Source: Bifidobacterium canis
Lineage (GTDB): Bacteria; Actinomycetota; Actinomycetes; Actinomycetales; Bifidobacteriaceae
Direction: 5' to 3'
NCBI RefSeq assembly: GCF_009727065.1
Contig: NZ_WNLP01000001.1
Location: forward strand, 1 to 64,000
Length of the DNA: 64,000 nt
A program made the translations under genes and the position numbers. How positions within the stretch are numbered: the first letter of the stretch is position 1; each line of letters begins with the position of its first letter. Under the pieces are notes generated by a model that was given only the letters and a program-made list of their open reading frames with translations, searched no databases and was not told where the DNA came from. Below are positions 1 through 9,123 of this stretch, piece after piece.

Positions 1-466
<466 letters not shown>

Positions 467-631
467 CAATCAACAATCAATCGTCACCAAATATGACCCC
501 GACGTCACGGAAACGTACGGGCGGTCACTCGAACACACACTTGCGCTTGCGTCCACCATCCGGTCCCCAACCCGCCACCCGGCTCCCGTCATGGGAGACA
601 CCGAAACGGGGATGATAAATAATATAAGATT

Positions 632-749
632 TTGCGGCGGCCATGGCCCAGGGGAGACGCCCGGTCCCATTCCGAACCCGGAAGCTAAGCCCTGGCACGG
701 CGATGGTACTATGCTTGAGAGGGCATGGGAGAGTAGCACACCGCCGCAA
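632..749 (+). rRNA. 5S ribosomal RNA
   Basis: About 118 bases with the 5S hallmarks: complementary ends (TTGCGGCGG at the start, CCGCCGCAA at the end), the loop segment with CCCATTCCGAACCCGGAAG, and the GATGGTACT helix region. It follows 23S on the same strand, so it is the last gene of the rRNA operon. Ends are set by the terminal stem and may shift by one or two bases. Confidence 0.95.
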
Positions 750-762
750 CACAACGTTGATG

Positions 763-803
763 AGGGACCCCGGAAGGCAACAGCTTTCCGGGGTCCTTTT
801 TCC
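763..803 (+). terminator. rRNA operon terminator
   Basis: A strong GC-rich hairpin (GGGACCCCGGAAG / CTTTCCGGGGTCC) with a short loop is followed by a run of T. It lies 13 bases after 5S and so ends the rRNA transcript. Confidence 0.92.
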
Positions 804-865
804 ATACCCGGACACGACACGGCTCCCTCCGATGTGCGTGGGAACGCATCGTTGTACACCAGCGG

Positions 866-1330
866 CAGTTCCGTTCTGCTGCCTGTGCGGGAGGGCATAT
901 ATATTCGCGCACTGTCAGCAGATGCGTTCCGTCCGGCGTGCGCGAGACGGTTTCTCTATGTACTGTTGGCAGATGCATCCTGTCAAGCGTGCACGAGCCG
1001 GCTTGTTCGCGCACAGTTGGCAGATGCGTTCTGTGCACTGCACGTGAGGGAGTTTCCCCGTGCACCGATGGCAGGAGCATTCTGCCAGGTGCACGCGGGG
1101 GAGCAGCTTTGCGCACCCGTGGCAGATGCTTTCTGTCCGGTATGCACGAGGATGCATCTACATGTGCAGACAGCAACTCCTTCCTGCTGGTCGTGCATGA
1201 AAGGGCTCCCGGACCTGCACCTAACAGTCCGGTTCCGTCAGGCGTGCATGAGGCGGTTTCTTTGCGTGCACGTAGCAGTTCCGTTCCGTTCACTGCACAT
1301 TGGCGCGACCCCGTACACACCACAGCGGGA
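866..1330. repeat. 51-bp degenerate tandem repeat array, ~9 units
   Basis: The motif CAGATGCGTTC or a close variant recurs at 51-base steps: near 921, 972, 1023, 1074, 1125, 1176, 1227 and 1278, with one more unit near 868 offset by two bases beside an ATATATAT insertion. Units also share a GTGCACGAG-like segment about 20 bases later. The last three units are the most diverged. The period is a multiple of three, so frames stay open through the array, but no start site, codon bias or known protein supports a gene. It fills most of the gene-free stretch after the rRNA terminator. Confidence 0.8.
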
Positions 1331-1334
1331 AGCT

Positions 1335-1462
1335 ATTTCGCTGGCGGGGATACAAAACGCTCGGCCGACACAGTACACGCTCTGGTGAAATGGCGGAAAA
1401 TAGCGGTTCTTCAAAAGCGAATACGCAGCCCGTCAGAAGTTTTATATCCCCACCAGCAAATT
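1335..1462. repeat. 128-bp palindromic element, copy 1 (MITE/REP-like)
   Basis: The left end GCTGGCGGGGATACAAAAC and the right end GTTTTATATCCCCACCAGC are inverted copies of each other with two mismatches. An element with the same ends and exactly the same 128-base length sits at 7642-7769. The middle 80 bases differ from copy 2 but keep traces of it (GGAAAA...CGGTTCTTC). There is no open reading frame for a transposase. It could be a non-autonomous mobile element or a structured-RNA repeat; no target duplication is evident by eye. Confidence 0.75.
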
Positions 1463-1523
1463 GGGAGTAGATGGCGCAGGCATATTTGCTAGATAAAGCC
1501 GGGTACGGAAGCACAGCGCCGCG

Positions 1524-2075
1524 TTACGAGAGCATGGCGGTGCCGGTGTTGATATAGCGTCGCTGCCACTCCAGACACTGATACGTCTGTGTGGCGTCGG
1601 AAAGCGCGCGATGCTCCTCGACGTCCGAAATGCCGTAGCGCTGAATCAGATCCACCAAACGATGGCGTTCGGTGGGGAAGAGCTGGCGGTCAATCGACAT
1701 CGTATCGATCGGTCGAACGCTGAAGCGGGTCGCGTCACCGATCACCCTGTTCGCGTTTGCGGTCAGGAACGACAGGTCAAAGCGAATATTATGCCCCACC
1801 AAACGATCCGATTCAGTCCACTCGATAAATTCTTCAATCACGTCGTCAATAGCAGGCTTATCGGCGAGCATGGCGTCTGAGATGCCGGTCAGCGAAGTGA
1901 TTCTGCTCGGAATCGGTCGCAACGGGTTGACCAGCTGGCTATAGCGGTCAACAATCTTCCCGTCACGTATTTTCACCGCGCCGATTTCGGTGATGCGGTC
2001 GGTACGCGCGCTGAATCCCGTGGTCTCAATGTCGAGCGAAACATAGTTCTTTGGTATTCTCGCTGCTGGTTTCAT
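1524..2075 (-). CDS. DEDDh 3'-5' exonuclease (DnaQ/epsilon-like domain)
   Basis: A 183-residue protein that is almost entirely an RNase T/DnaQ exonuclease domain. It carries Exo I DIETTG (D15, E17), Exo II GHNIRFD (D100) and Exo III H155...D160, the full acidic set that binds two metal ions. No helicase or polymerase domain is fused, so it may be a stand-alone nuclease or a proofreading-type subunit, which the sequence cannot separate. The ATG at 2075 was chosen because an ACGAGAGGCG ribosome site lies just upstream and the conserved domain begins a few residues in; a longer frame to 2222 adds an arginine-rich stretch that looks non-coding. Confidence 0.88.
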   Translation of the reverse strand: MKPAARIPKNYVSLDIETTGFSARTDRITEIGAVKIRDGKIVDRYSQLVNPLRPIPSRITSLTGISDAMLADKPAIDDVIEEFIEWTESDRLVGHNIRFDLSFLTANANRVIGDATRFSVRPIDTMSIDRQLFPTERHRLVDLIQRYGISDVEEHRALSDATQTYQCLEWQRRYINTGTAMLS

Positions 2076-2301
2076 ACGCCTCTCGTTTCGTCTTCGTCTT
2101 CCCCAGAAGACTCGCGTCTGCACAATCCGCCGCGCCGCACGCCTCGTTGTGCGAGCGCGAACATACCCCTCAGTGTAGCGAATAGGCGCGCAACTGGCTA
2201 GATAATACTGATTTGCGCGCAATTTACACGCACTATTTCCACGATTTCGCTATATTTGCGTAATTATTGTGCGTATTCAGGCAAAAGAAAGACGCGCGCG
2301 T

Positions 2302-2949
2302 TCACGACACCTGCGGGAACTGCGAGGTAATCGTGTGCTCGTGATCCATGTATGCCGTGGTTTCCTTCATAGCCAGCGAAATACTCGCCTGCAGAAGGTC
2401 GGCGCCGGGCGCGTCTTCCGGCACGTTGAACTTGAGGCGCATTTGGTGCCATGCCACATTGCTGTGATTCGACTCACTGCGCCCCTCGTCCACGAATCCG
2501 AACGAGCTGTAGAACGGCAGCTTCTTCTCTTTGCAAGCGAGCACAATGCCTTCGCGGTGGGCGAGGGCGGCGTCGAGAATAACCTGGCGCATCAAGAACG
2601 ACGCGCAACCGCGGTGCTGATACATCGGTGCGGTGTTCACGCCGAGGATCATCTGCCAGGGAGCGTCGCTGTTGTGCAGTTCCGGTGACTCATACATCTC
2701 GTCGGTCAGATCTGCCTGCGCGGTGACGGGTCCGTCGATGAAGCTGACGAGCATACCGTCGTCGAGTTGCGCGGGGAAACAGTCGTTATCTGATGTCACA
2801 GGATTGACCAGCAACCAGAAGTGATCTGGGTATGTTTCAAGTCTGTTGGCCAGTCGGTCAAGATCGGCGGCTTCGCTTGGTGGGAAGCATGCCGATTCAA
2901 CTGCAGCCAGCGCATCCAGATCATCCAGTGTCGCATGTCGAACAAGCAT
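2302..2949 (-). CDS. GNAT family N-acetyltransferase
   Basis: A 215-residue single-domain protein. The N-terminus (VRHATLDDLDALAAVE) is typical of the first strand-helix of GNAT enzymes, and residues 111-116 (QHRGCA) form the acetyl-CoA binding motif A after a beta-strand ILGVNTAP. The sequence YSSFGFVDEG near residue 155 matches the usual C-terminal strand. It should move an acetyl group from acetyl-CoA to an amine; the substrate cannot be read from the sequence. It resembles the arylalkylamine-type branch. It lies alone between an exonuclease gene and an intergenic gap. Confidence 0.85.
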   Translation of the reverse strand: MLVRHATLDDLDALAAVESACFPPSEAADLDRLANRLETYPDHFWLLVNPVTSDNDCFPAQLDDGMLVSFIDGPVTAQADLTDEMYESPELHNSDAPWQMILGVNTAPMYQHRGCASFLMRQVILDAALAHREGIVLACKEKKLPFYSSFGFVDEGRSESNHSNVAWHQMRLKFNVPEDAPGADLLQASISLAMKETTAYMDHEHTITSQFPQVS

Positions 2950-3306
2950 AAGGTATATAGTCTCTCAGGGCATACCCAAGTAGCCGATTTTCCTAGATAA
3001 CTACTGAGAAAATGATCGAAAACTGCTCAAGTAGTGAGTCATTCTCGCTCGCATGCTGCGTTTGCCCGCAATATTGAATATCGCGCTGATTTTTGCTCGT
3101 GTCACTATATGGACGCTTCATATTACAGTTATTTGCTATTTTGCCGCCACGCTCGGCACTGCAATTCCAGCTCGTGAGAGCAACGTATCAGTTTAGCTAT
3201 AGCCACGCCGTGTTTTCCGCTGATTGAGCTCGTACAGTAACAACTACCGGCGCGAAACACACGCTGGCAATCAATTGAAAACAGCGAAAAATCGCATGAG
3301 TGAAAG
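2950..3306. other. Intergenic gap, no gene seen
   Basis: About 357 bases, more AT-rich than the flanking genes, between the divergent acetyltransferase and reductase genes. It must hold both promoters. I see no convincing RNA gene, tandem repeat or strong terminator. Confidence 0.6.
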
Positions 3307-4313
3307 GTGGCAGAGGTGAAATACGCGGTTCTGGGAGCAGGCGGCATGGGTATTCAGTATGGCGTGCTTCTGCAGGAATTTGCTCACCAGTCGGTAGATT
3401 TCGTGGACACGTGGACGCCAAACGTCGAGAAGATTCGCGAGCAAGGCGGCGCATACGTGTCGCAGGACGGGCAGAACCGCCATCTCGTGCCGATCAACAT
3501 CTATTACCCCGAGGAATACGACGGCGACCCCGACGTGTGGATCATCTTCGTCAAGCAGAACCAGCTGCCGGAGTTTCTCGAGCGCACCGCGCCGAAGTTC
3601 CGCGAACACCAGGCTGTGTTCTCGGCGATGAACGGCTACGGTCACTTCGAGAAAATCGCGGAGTATTTCCCGAAGAACAAGATCTACGGTGGGGCACGGC
3701 GCTGATCGGCGCGTACGTGTATGGCCCGGGCGATTTCAACTTCACAGGCGGCGCGCACGCGAAGGCTATGAACATGTGCGCGTACGACGAGCACGATCTC
3801 GAAACGGATCCGGTGGAGCAGGCGCTGTTCAACGACTTCCAGAACGCGACGCTCAACCCGACCGTCGTGGAGCACTTCCTCGGCATGTGTTGGGCGAAGA
3901 TCGTGTTCAACTCGGTGCTCAACACACTGTGCACGATGTACCAGATTCGATTCGGCGAATTTGCTGAACATCCGGCCGCGCCGGTGCTGACGGAACGGCT
4001 CGTCGATGAGGCTTACGGCGCTGCGGAACACGCGGGCGTCACGCTGCTCGGCACGAGGGAAAGCGAGGTGGAGACGATAATGCACACGGCATCGATTGCG
4101 CATCCGCTGCATTATCCCTCGATGTATCAGGACCTGACTCGCTGCCGCCCGACCGAAGTGGACTACATCAACGGATACATTGCGCAGACCGGACGCGAGC
4201 ACGGCTACATCTGCCCGCTGCACGAGTTCGTGACGCAGGAAGTCCACCTGGCTGAGCACGCGTTCGCGATTCACCACCCGGAGATCGCGCAGCAGCAGGC
4301 TCTCAACGACTAA
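3307..4313 (+). CDS. Ketopantoate reductase-like (ApbA/PanE) protein, frameshifted
   Basis: The first part opens with the Rossmann fold AVLGAGGMG and continues to IYGG. The reading frame then stops at 3705, while the next frame carries on directly with TALIGAYVYGPG and the C-terminal helical domain of ApbA/PanE enzymes up to 4313. Adding one G to the GGGG run at 3691-3694 restores one protein of about 335 residues. The family reduces 2-dehydropantoate to pantoate with NADPH, but paralogs act on other 2-oxo acids, so no symbol is given. The start is GTG at 3307, or GTG at 3316 with AAGGTGG upstream. The lost base is probably a sequencing error. Confidence 0.8.
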
Positions 4314-4336
4314 ATCTTTCTCCGCCCGCGCTTTTC

Positions 4337-4353
4337 CGACCAATATGTAGGTC
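4337..4353. repeat. Dispersed palindrome (imperfect copy)
   Basis: CGACCAATATGTAGGTC is an imperfect member of the palindrome family whose core is GACCAATATATATTGGTC. It lies just after the reductase gene and about 430 bases before metQ. Confidence 0.45.
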
Positions 4354-4410
4354 ATTACGAGAGCAATTTGCGACTCGTAACTATACAGGTCGCGGAGGGG
4401 AAGCCCAAAA

Positions 4411-4428
4411 GACCCATATATATGGGTC
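4411..4428. repeat. Perfect 18-bp palindrome (GACCCATATATATGGGTC)
   Basis: A perfect palindrome with the same GACC...ATATAT...GGTC layout as the copies at 14547, 21351 and 44341. It lies between the reductase gene and metQ. With no loop it suits a protein-binding site better than an RNA hairpin. Confidence 0.55.
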
Positions 4429-4494
4429 GGTAGAACGTAACTGGAAATGCGACATCTCACGCCGGTTTCGGCGTTGAAATGCAAGGGGAGGGGT

Positions 4495-4620
4495 ATTTCT
4501 CGCCCGCGTGCCCGTTATGCGCACGGCATGCAGACTTCAGCGCTGCGCAACCGCATCTGGCAACACTTGCAAGGAACTCTTGCATAATCGCGGGATTATG
4601 CGGGTACGCGGGCGGGAAAT
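4495..4620. repeat. 126-bp inverted repeat upstream of metQ
   Basis: The left arm at 4495-4521 (ATTTCTCGCCCGCGTGCCCG...) and right arm at 4594-4620 (...CGGGTACGCGGGCGGGAAAT) are complementary over about 27 bases with five mismatches. The middle also has short complementary pieces. The size and ATTTC ends recall the 128-bp elements at 1335 and 7642, but the sequence differs. It ends about 150 bases before metQ, so it may be transcribed as its leader or be an inserted element. I see no SAM-riboswitch core in it. Confidence 0.65.
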
Positions 4621-4768
4621 ATATCAAGCGCGACTCGCCAATTGCGCATAATACCTGTGCGCTGACAACACTGCGCCGAAAGCGCACTTCTCATTCGCAT
4701 AATTCGGTCAAATACTCAATTTTCACTACGCACATCAAGAGAAATACGAAGAAATAAGAGAGATAATA

Positions 4769-5671
4769 ATGTCTATTTTTGCCAATCTGAAGAAACTCGC
4801 CAACCACCGCAAAGCAGCCGTTCGCGTGACGGCAGGCGCGCTCGCCGCCGTCACCCTGTTCGCCAGCACCGCATGCGGCACAGCACAGAGCGCGAACGCC
4901 AGCTCGAACACAATAGCCGAACCGACCAACGGCAAAACGGTGAAAGTCACCGTCGGCGTGTGCGCCGGACCTTACGGAGACATGGTCGAAGAGGTGATCG
5001 CCCCACTGCTCAAAGAGAAGGGCTACGAGGTGAGCACCAAGGTGTTCAACGACTACGTGCAGCCAGACAAAGCGCTTGCCAGCGGCAAAATCGACGCGAA
5101 CCTGATGCAGCATGGCAACTACCTGAAGAAGTTCAGTAAAGACAACAATCTCGATTTGGTGTCGCTCGGGCAGACGCCGACGCTGGGACTGGGCATCTAT
5201 TCGAAGAAATACAAGTCGATCAGTGAGATCCCAGACGGCGCGACCGTGGCGATCGCGAACGACGGCTCGAATTTGGCGCGCTCACTCGGCGTGCTGCAGC
5301 AGCAGAAACTCGTGACGATCAAAGACGGCGTGGATTCCACGAAGGCGTCGGTCTCCGACATCACGTCGAATCCGAAGAACCTCAACATCAAGCCGATCGA
5401 TGCGGCGCAGCTCGCACGTTCGCTCGACACCGTTGACGTGTCGCTCGTGCCAGGCAACTACTCGTGGGCGGCGGGACTCGACCCGAACAGCGCGCTCGCC
5501 CTGGAGAAGCAAGACGACGGCGTGATCGAAGTCTTCGCCATCGCCGGCTCGAACAAAGACACGCATTTCGCGAAGACGGTGAAGGCACTGCTCGTGAGCG
5601 ACGAGTTCAAGAACGCGATCGCGAAGAGCAAATTCAAGGACTTCGGCAAGCCGGCGTCGTGGAACGCTTGA
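4769..5671 (+). CDS. metQ: Methionine ABC transporter substrate-binding lipoprotein MetQ (NlpA family)
   Basis: A 300-residue lipoprotein. The signal segment ends in a lipobox (FASTAC), so the mature protein would be lipid-anchored at the outer face of the membrane. The body matches the NlpA/MetQ family: GVCAGPYGDMVEEVIAPLLKE at its start, then the LMQHGNYLKKF stretch and GLGIYSKKY. It should bind methionine (D- or L-) or a related compound and pass it to MetNI, encoded next. Start ATG at 4769 has AAGAGAG upstream. It heads a + strand gene train. Confidence 0.88.
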   Translation: MSIFANLKKLANHRKAAVRVTAGALAAVTLFASTACGTAQSANASSNTIAEPTNGKTVKVTVGVCAGPYGDMVEEVIAPLLKEKGYEVSTKVFNDYVQPDKALASGKIDANLMQHGNYLKKFSKDNNLDLVSLGQTPTLGLGIYSKKYKSISEIPDGATVAIANDGSNLARSLGVLQQQKLVTIKDGVDSTKASVSDITSNPKNLNIKPIDAAQLARSLDTVDVSLVPGNYSWAAGLDPNSALALEKQDDGVIEVFAIAGSNKDTHFAKTVKALLVSDEFKNAIAKSKFKDFGKPASWNA

Positions 5672-5721
5672 GTCGGGCGCGCGGCTGAAACCGGCGAATA
5701 CGAGTGCAGAAAAGAGATGCG

Positions 5722-6956
5722 ATGAGCGAGCAAAATATAAGTAATGCAAATATTATTGAGCTGCGTGATATCTGCGTCACGTTCCACGAAAAAGACCGAA
5801 CCGTGAACGCGGTTAAACACGTGAACGTGAGCGTGCGCGAGGGTGAGATCTTCGGCATCGTCGGATTCTCCGGCGCGGCAAATCCACGCTCGTGCGCACG
5901 ATCAACCTGCTCGAACGCCCCACGTCCGGTCAGGTGATCGTGGAAGGGCGCGACGTGACGAACTTGCGCGGCAAGGAACTGCGCGAACTGCGTAAGTCGA
6001 TCGGCTTCATATTCCAAGGATTCAACCTGATCGACAACGTGACAGTGGGCAAGAACATCGAGTTCGCGCTCAAAGCGGGCAACTACCCGAAGAACAAGTG
6101 GTGTGCGCGCATCGAGGAGCTGCTCGAACTCGTGGGACTTTCCGAGAAAATCGACAGCTACCCATCGAGCTTGTCGGGCGGGCAGAAGCAGCGCGTATCG
6201 ATTGCGCGCGCGTTGGCAAACAGCCCTCGGATTCTGCTGTGCGACGAGGCGACGAGCGCGCTCGACTTGGAGACCACCGAGGAGATTCTCGCACTGCTCA
6301 AACGCATCAACTCCGAGCTAGGCATCACGATAGTGTTCATCACGCACCAATTCGATGTGGCGAAAGCGATTTTCGATGACGTCGCGGTGATGGAACATGG
6401 CGTGATCGTGGAGCAGGGCAGCACGTTCGACGTGTTCTCCGCACCACAACACCCGACCACGAAGGCGCTCGTGGAACGCTATTTGGGCATCGCGCTGCCG
6501 GATCAGCTCGTGCCGCGCCTGCCGGCCGGCCGCCTGATCGAGTTGCGATACAAAGACGAGGGCGCGTTTCGCCCGCTCATCAGCGAGGTCGCGCAGCATC
6601 ACGACGTGTCGATCAACGTGCTGCACGGCAACGTCGGCTACTTCGGCACGCAGGCGATCGGCACACTGATCGTGCTCGTCAGTGCCCGCCAAAACGGGCA
6701 GGTCGGCGCGCAGACCGTGCAGAACGCGATCGACGAACTGGGTTCGCACGTCTACTCATGGCGTGAACTGAGCAGCGATTTGAACGATGACCTCGGGCAT
6801 AGCGTCGAGGCGGTATTCGCGGACGATGCGCTGGCGGGCACAACCGGAGCTACGGGCGAGGCAGCGGACGGTGCAACGGAACAGGGAAACACTGCGAAAA
6901 ACAACAGCGTGAAACACAGTGGCGTGAAACATGACGATGAGGAGGTGCTCGCATGA
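5722..6956 (+). CDS. metN: Methionine ABC transporter ATPase MetN, frameshifted in Walker A
   Basis: About 411 residues once one G is restored at 5877-5878; the loss falls inside Walker A, turning GFSGAGKST into a frameshift. Downstream are the signature LSGGQKQRVSIARAL, Walker B LLCDEATSALD and, near residues 260-345, a NIL domain, the methionine-sensing C-terminal domain of MetN. The ~70 residues after it are low-complexity. The start at 5722 (ATG) has AAGAGATG upstream; a GTG at 5704 is in frame. It overlaps metI by an ATGA. An ATPase broken in the P-loop beside intact partners suggests a read error. Confidence 0.85.
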
Positions 6957-7612
6957 GCGACACGATCGAGATTCTGCAAGATAACCTGGGGCAGGCGTTG
7001 TGGGACACGTTCTACATGGTCGGCATCGCCACCGTTGTCGGCGTGGTGCTCGGCACGGCTCTCGCGCTGTTGCTGTACCTGACCCAGCATCGGCTGTTCA
7101 CCCCAAACCGCGTGGTCAACGAGGTCATCGGATTCGTCGTCAACGCCATCCGCTCGATGCCGTTCCTGATTCTGCTCGTCGTGCTGATTCCGCTGATCCA
7201 ACTGCTCATCGGCGACCCCTACACGCCGACCGGCGGCGCGATCGCCTTGTCGATCGCCGCAGTGCCGTTCTTCGCACGCATCGCCGAAAGCTCGTTCTGC
7301 GAGGTGGACGACGGTCTGCTCGAAGCCGCGATCTCCACCGGCGCGCCCACTCGCCAGATCATCTTCGGCGCGATCTTCCCACAGGCGTTGCCAAGCTTCA
7401 TCCGCGGCATCGTGCTCACGATCATCTCTCTGCTCGGCTATTCGGCGATGGTCGGCACCATCGGTGCGGGCGGCATCGGCGACCTGGCCATCCAATACGG
7501 CTACAACCGCTACGAAACCGGCGTGCTCGTCGCCATCGTGCTGCTGCTGATCGTGCTCGTGCAGCTCATTCAGTGGATCGGCGACCGCATCGCCCTGAAA
7601 GTCACCCACTAA
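6953..7612 (+). CDS. metI: Methionine ABC transporter permease MetI
   Basis: A 219-residue integral membrane protein with about five hydrophobic segments and the permease EAA loop (EAAISTGAPTRQIIFGAIFPQALPS) that docks with MetN. The C-terminal GAGGIGDLAIQYGYNRY stretch is characteristic of MetI. The ATG overlaps the metN stop by four bases, so translation is coupled. With MetQ and MetN it forms a complete importer. Confidence 0.92.
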   Translation: MSDTIEILQDNLGQALWDTFYMVGIATVVGVVLGTALALLLYLTQHRLFTPNRVVNEVIGFVVNAIRSMPFLILLVVLIPLIQLLIGDPYTPTGGAIALSIAAVPFFARIAESSFCEVDDGLLEAAISTGAPTRQIIFGAIFPQALPSFIRGIVLTIISLLGYSAMVGTIGAGGIGDLAIQYGYNRYETGVLVAIVLLLIVLVQLIQWIGDRIALKVTH

Positions 7613-7641
7613 CCACGCCATTCACCCATTTCCGCCCCCTC

Positions 7642-7769
7642 ATTTCGCTGGTGGGGATATAAAACTGCTGAACCACCAAGTATACGGAAAACAAGATCCG
7701 CTGTTTTCCAACGATTTTTGCAACCGGATACTTGGAGGTAACAAAGTTTTATATCCCCGCCAGCAAAAT
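7642..7769. repeat. 128-bp palindromic element, copy 2 (MITE/REP-like)
   Basis: The ends GCTGGTGGGGATATAAAAC and GTTTTATATCCCCGCCAGC are inverted repeats with one mismatch; the ends and the 128-base length equal those of the copy at 1335-1462. Further inside, CCAAGTATACGG pairs with CCGGATACTTGG, and GGAAAAC pairs with GTTTTCC around the centre, so almost the whole element can fold on itself. It sits between metI and the aminotransferase and may end or process the met transcript. Confidence 0.8.
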
Positions 7770-7802
7770 GGGGAGGAAAGAGAGGGGAGGAAGAAGACCA
7801 TC

Positions 7803-8984
7803 ATGACGATTTCGTTCTCGAAAGCCGCTCAATCCATTCCACCGAACGTGTTCGAACGCATGGATCGCAAAGTGCTGGCTGCGAGGCAGCGCGGCATCGA
7901 CGTGATCGACCTGTCGAAAGGCAATCCAGACGGATTCCCCGAAGACTTCATCCGTAGTGTGACGCGCAAGGCGGTCGACGAGCCGGCGAACGCGCGCTAC
8001 ACGCCATTCGACGGCAAGCCGGAGTTCCTGCAGGCCGCCGCGAACTGGTATCGCAACGTGCACGGCGTCACCCTCGACCCGCAGTGCGAGCTCTTCGCAG
8101 TCGAAGGCGCTGTGGACGGACTCGCCGATCTGTTCAGCATCCTGCTCGACCCGGGCGATGCCGTCGCCTTCGCCGACCCTTATTACCCGTCGTATCACTG
8201 CATGGCCAACATCTGCGGCGCGCGCGAGGTGTTGCTGCCCGCGCGCGAAGACCTCGGCTGGCTGCCCGACCTCGATGCCGTAGCGCCGCAAACCTGGCAG
8301 GATGTGAAGCTGCTCGTGCTCAACTACCCGAACAATCCCACCGGCGCGCAGGCACCGCTCTCGTTCTTCGAGCATGCTGTCGAACTAGCCGTCGAACACA
8401 ACTTCGTGATCGTGCACGACTTCGCCTACGCCGGCCTCGGCGTCAACGAACAGCAGCACAGTCTGCTCGAAGTAATCGAAGATCTGCCGGAACACCACCC
8501 CGCGCGAGACCTGTGCGTGGAGGTGTGCTCGCTGTCGAAAATGTATGCAATGGCGGGCTGGAGAGCAGGGTTTATAGCCGGTAGCGAACAAGTTCTTGAC
8601 GTAGCGAAAGAATTCCACTATCAAATGGGTTCTATGATTACTTCTTTCGTGCAAGACGCAGGCGTGGCCGCGCTCAACAGCGACCAGAGCTGCGTCGCGC
8701 GTCAAGCCGCGCACTATGCGACTCGCCGCGCCATTGTAGCCAATGGCTTGCGCGAACTGGGGCATGATCTGTTCGACTCGCAAGGCGGACTCTACGTGTG
8801 GATGCGCGCGCCGCAAGGCAAGAGCGGAGAGCAGTTCGCGGATGAACTGCTCGACAAGGCAGCGGTGGCAGTGCTTCCGGGCACGTGCTTCGGTCACACA
8901 GGCGAACACTATGTTCGCCTGAGCTTGTTGCAGCCGGACGATCGTCTCGCAGAAGCCGTTCGCCGCATCGGCGCATGTTGTTGA
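7803..8984 (+). CDS. Class I/II PLP-dependent aminotransferase
   Basis: A 393-residue fold-type I aminotransferase. It has the NPD...F-FPED opening, YPNNPTG for cofactor and substrate contact, HDFAYAGL (Asp and Tyr that hold PLP) and SLSKMYAMAGWRAG, whose Lys forms the Schiff base. The two carboxylate-binding Arg regions are present (WRAG, YVRLSLL). Substrate is not evident; its place between a methionine importer and a second amino-acid importer suggests it acts on an imported amino acid, possibly a sulfur or aromatic one. A + strand neighbour on each side hints at co-transcription. Confidence 0.87.
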   Translation: MTISFSKAAQSIPPNVFERMDRKVLAARQRGIDVIDLSKGNPDGFPEDFIRSVTRKAVDEPANARYTPFDGKPEFLQAAANWYRNVHGVTLDPQCELFAVEGAVDGLADLFSILLDPGDAVAFADPYYPSYHCMANICGAREVLLPAREDLGWLPDLDAVAPQTWQDVKLLVLNYPNNPTGAQAPLSFFEHAVELAVEHNFVIVHDFAYAGLGVNEQQHSLLEVIEDLPEHHPARDLCVEVCSLSKMYAMAGWRAGFIAGSEQVLDVAKEFHYQMGSMITSFVQDAGVAALNSDQSCVARQAAHYATRRAIVANGLRELGHDLFDSQGGLYVWMRAPQGKSGEQFADELLDKAAVAVLPGTCFGHTGEHYVRLSLLQPDDRLAEAVRRIGACC

Positions 8985-9123
8985 TATTGAGCACCGTATT
9001 TTTGAAAACAAGATCTCAATATGTGAGTCGTGAGCCAACCGTCTAACATAGCTCAGGCACGCTTGAACACGGCACGAAACTCGCGGTTCCCAATATCAGC
9101 AGCACAAGGGGAGACATAACCAC

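Noticed and set aside
866..1330. CRISPR array
   Set aside because: Whole 51-base units drift together; there is no identical short repeat with unique spacers and no cas gene.
591..1388. Open frame of 265 codons with 17-residue repeats
   Set aside because: It starts before and runs through the 5S rRNA gene and the terminator. The repeats come from the 51-bp DNA array, and no start site or domain supports a protein.
1524..2222. Longer exonuclease start at 2222
   Set aside because: The extension is an Arg-rich non-domain stretch; ATG 2075 has a ribosome site and meets the domain edge.
3691..3705. Programmed ribosomal frameshift in the PanE-like gene
   Set aside because: No slippery heptamer with a downstream stem was seen, and nine other genes show the same one-base loss.
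4360..4768. SAM riboswitch in the metQ leader
   Set aside because: The conserved GGCAACC and GGUGC core is not found in a pairing order that fits a known class.
5700..6956. metN as a real pseudogene
   Set aside because: The rest of the gene is intact with good motifs, coupled to metI; a read error is simpler.
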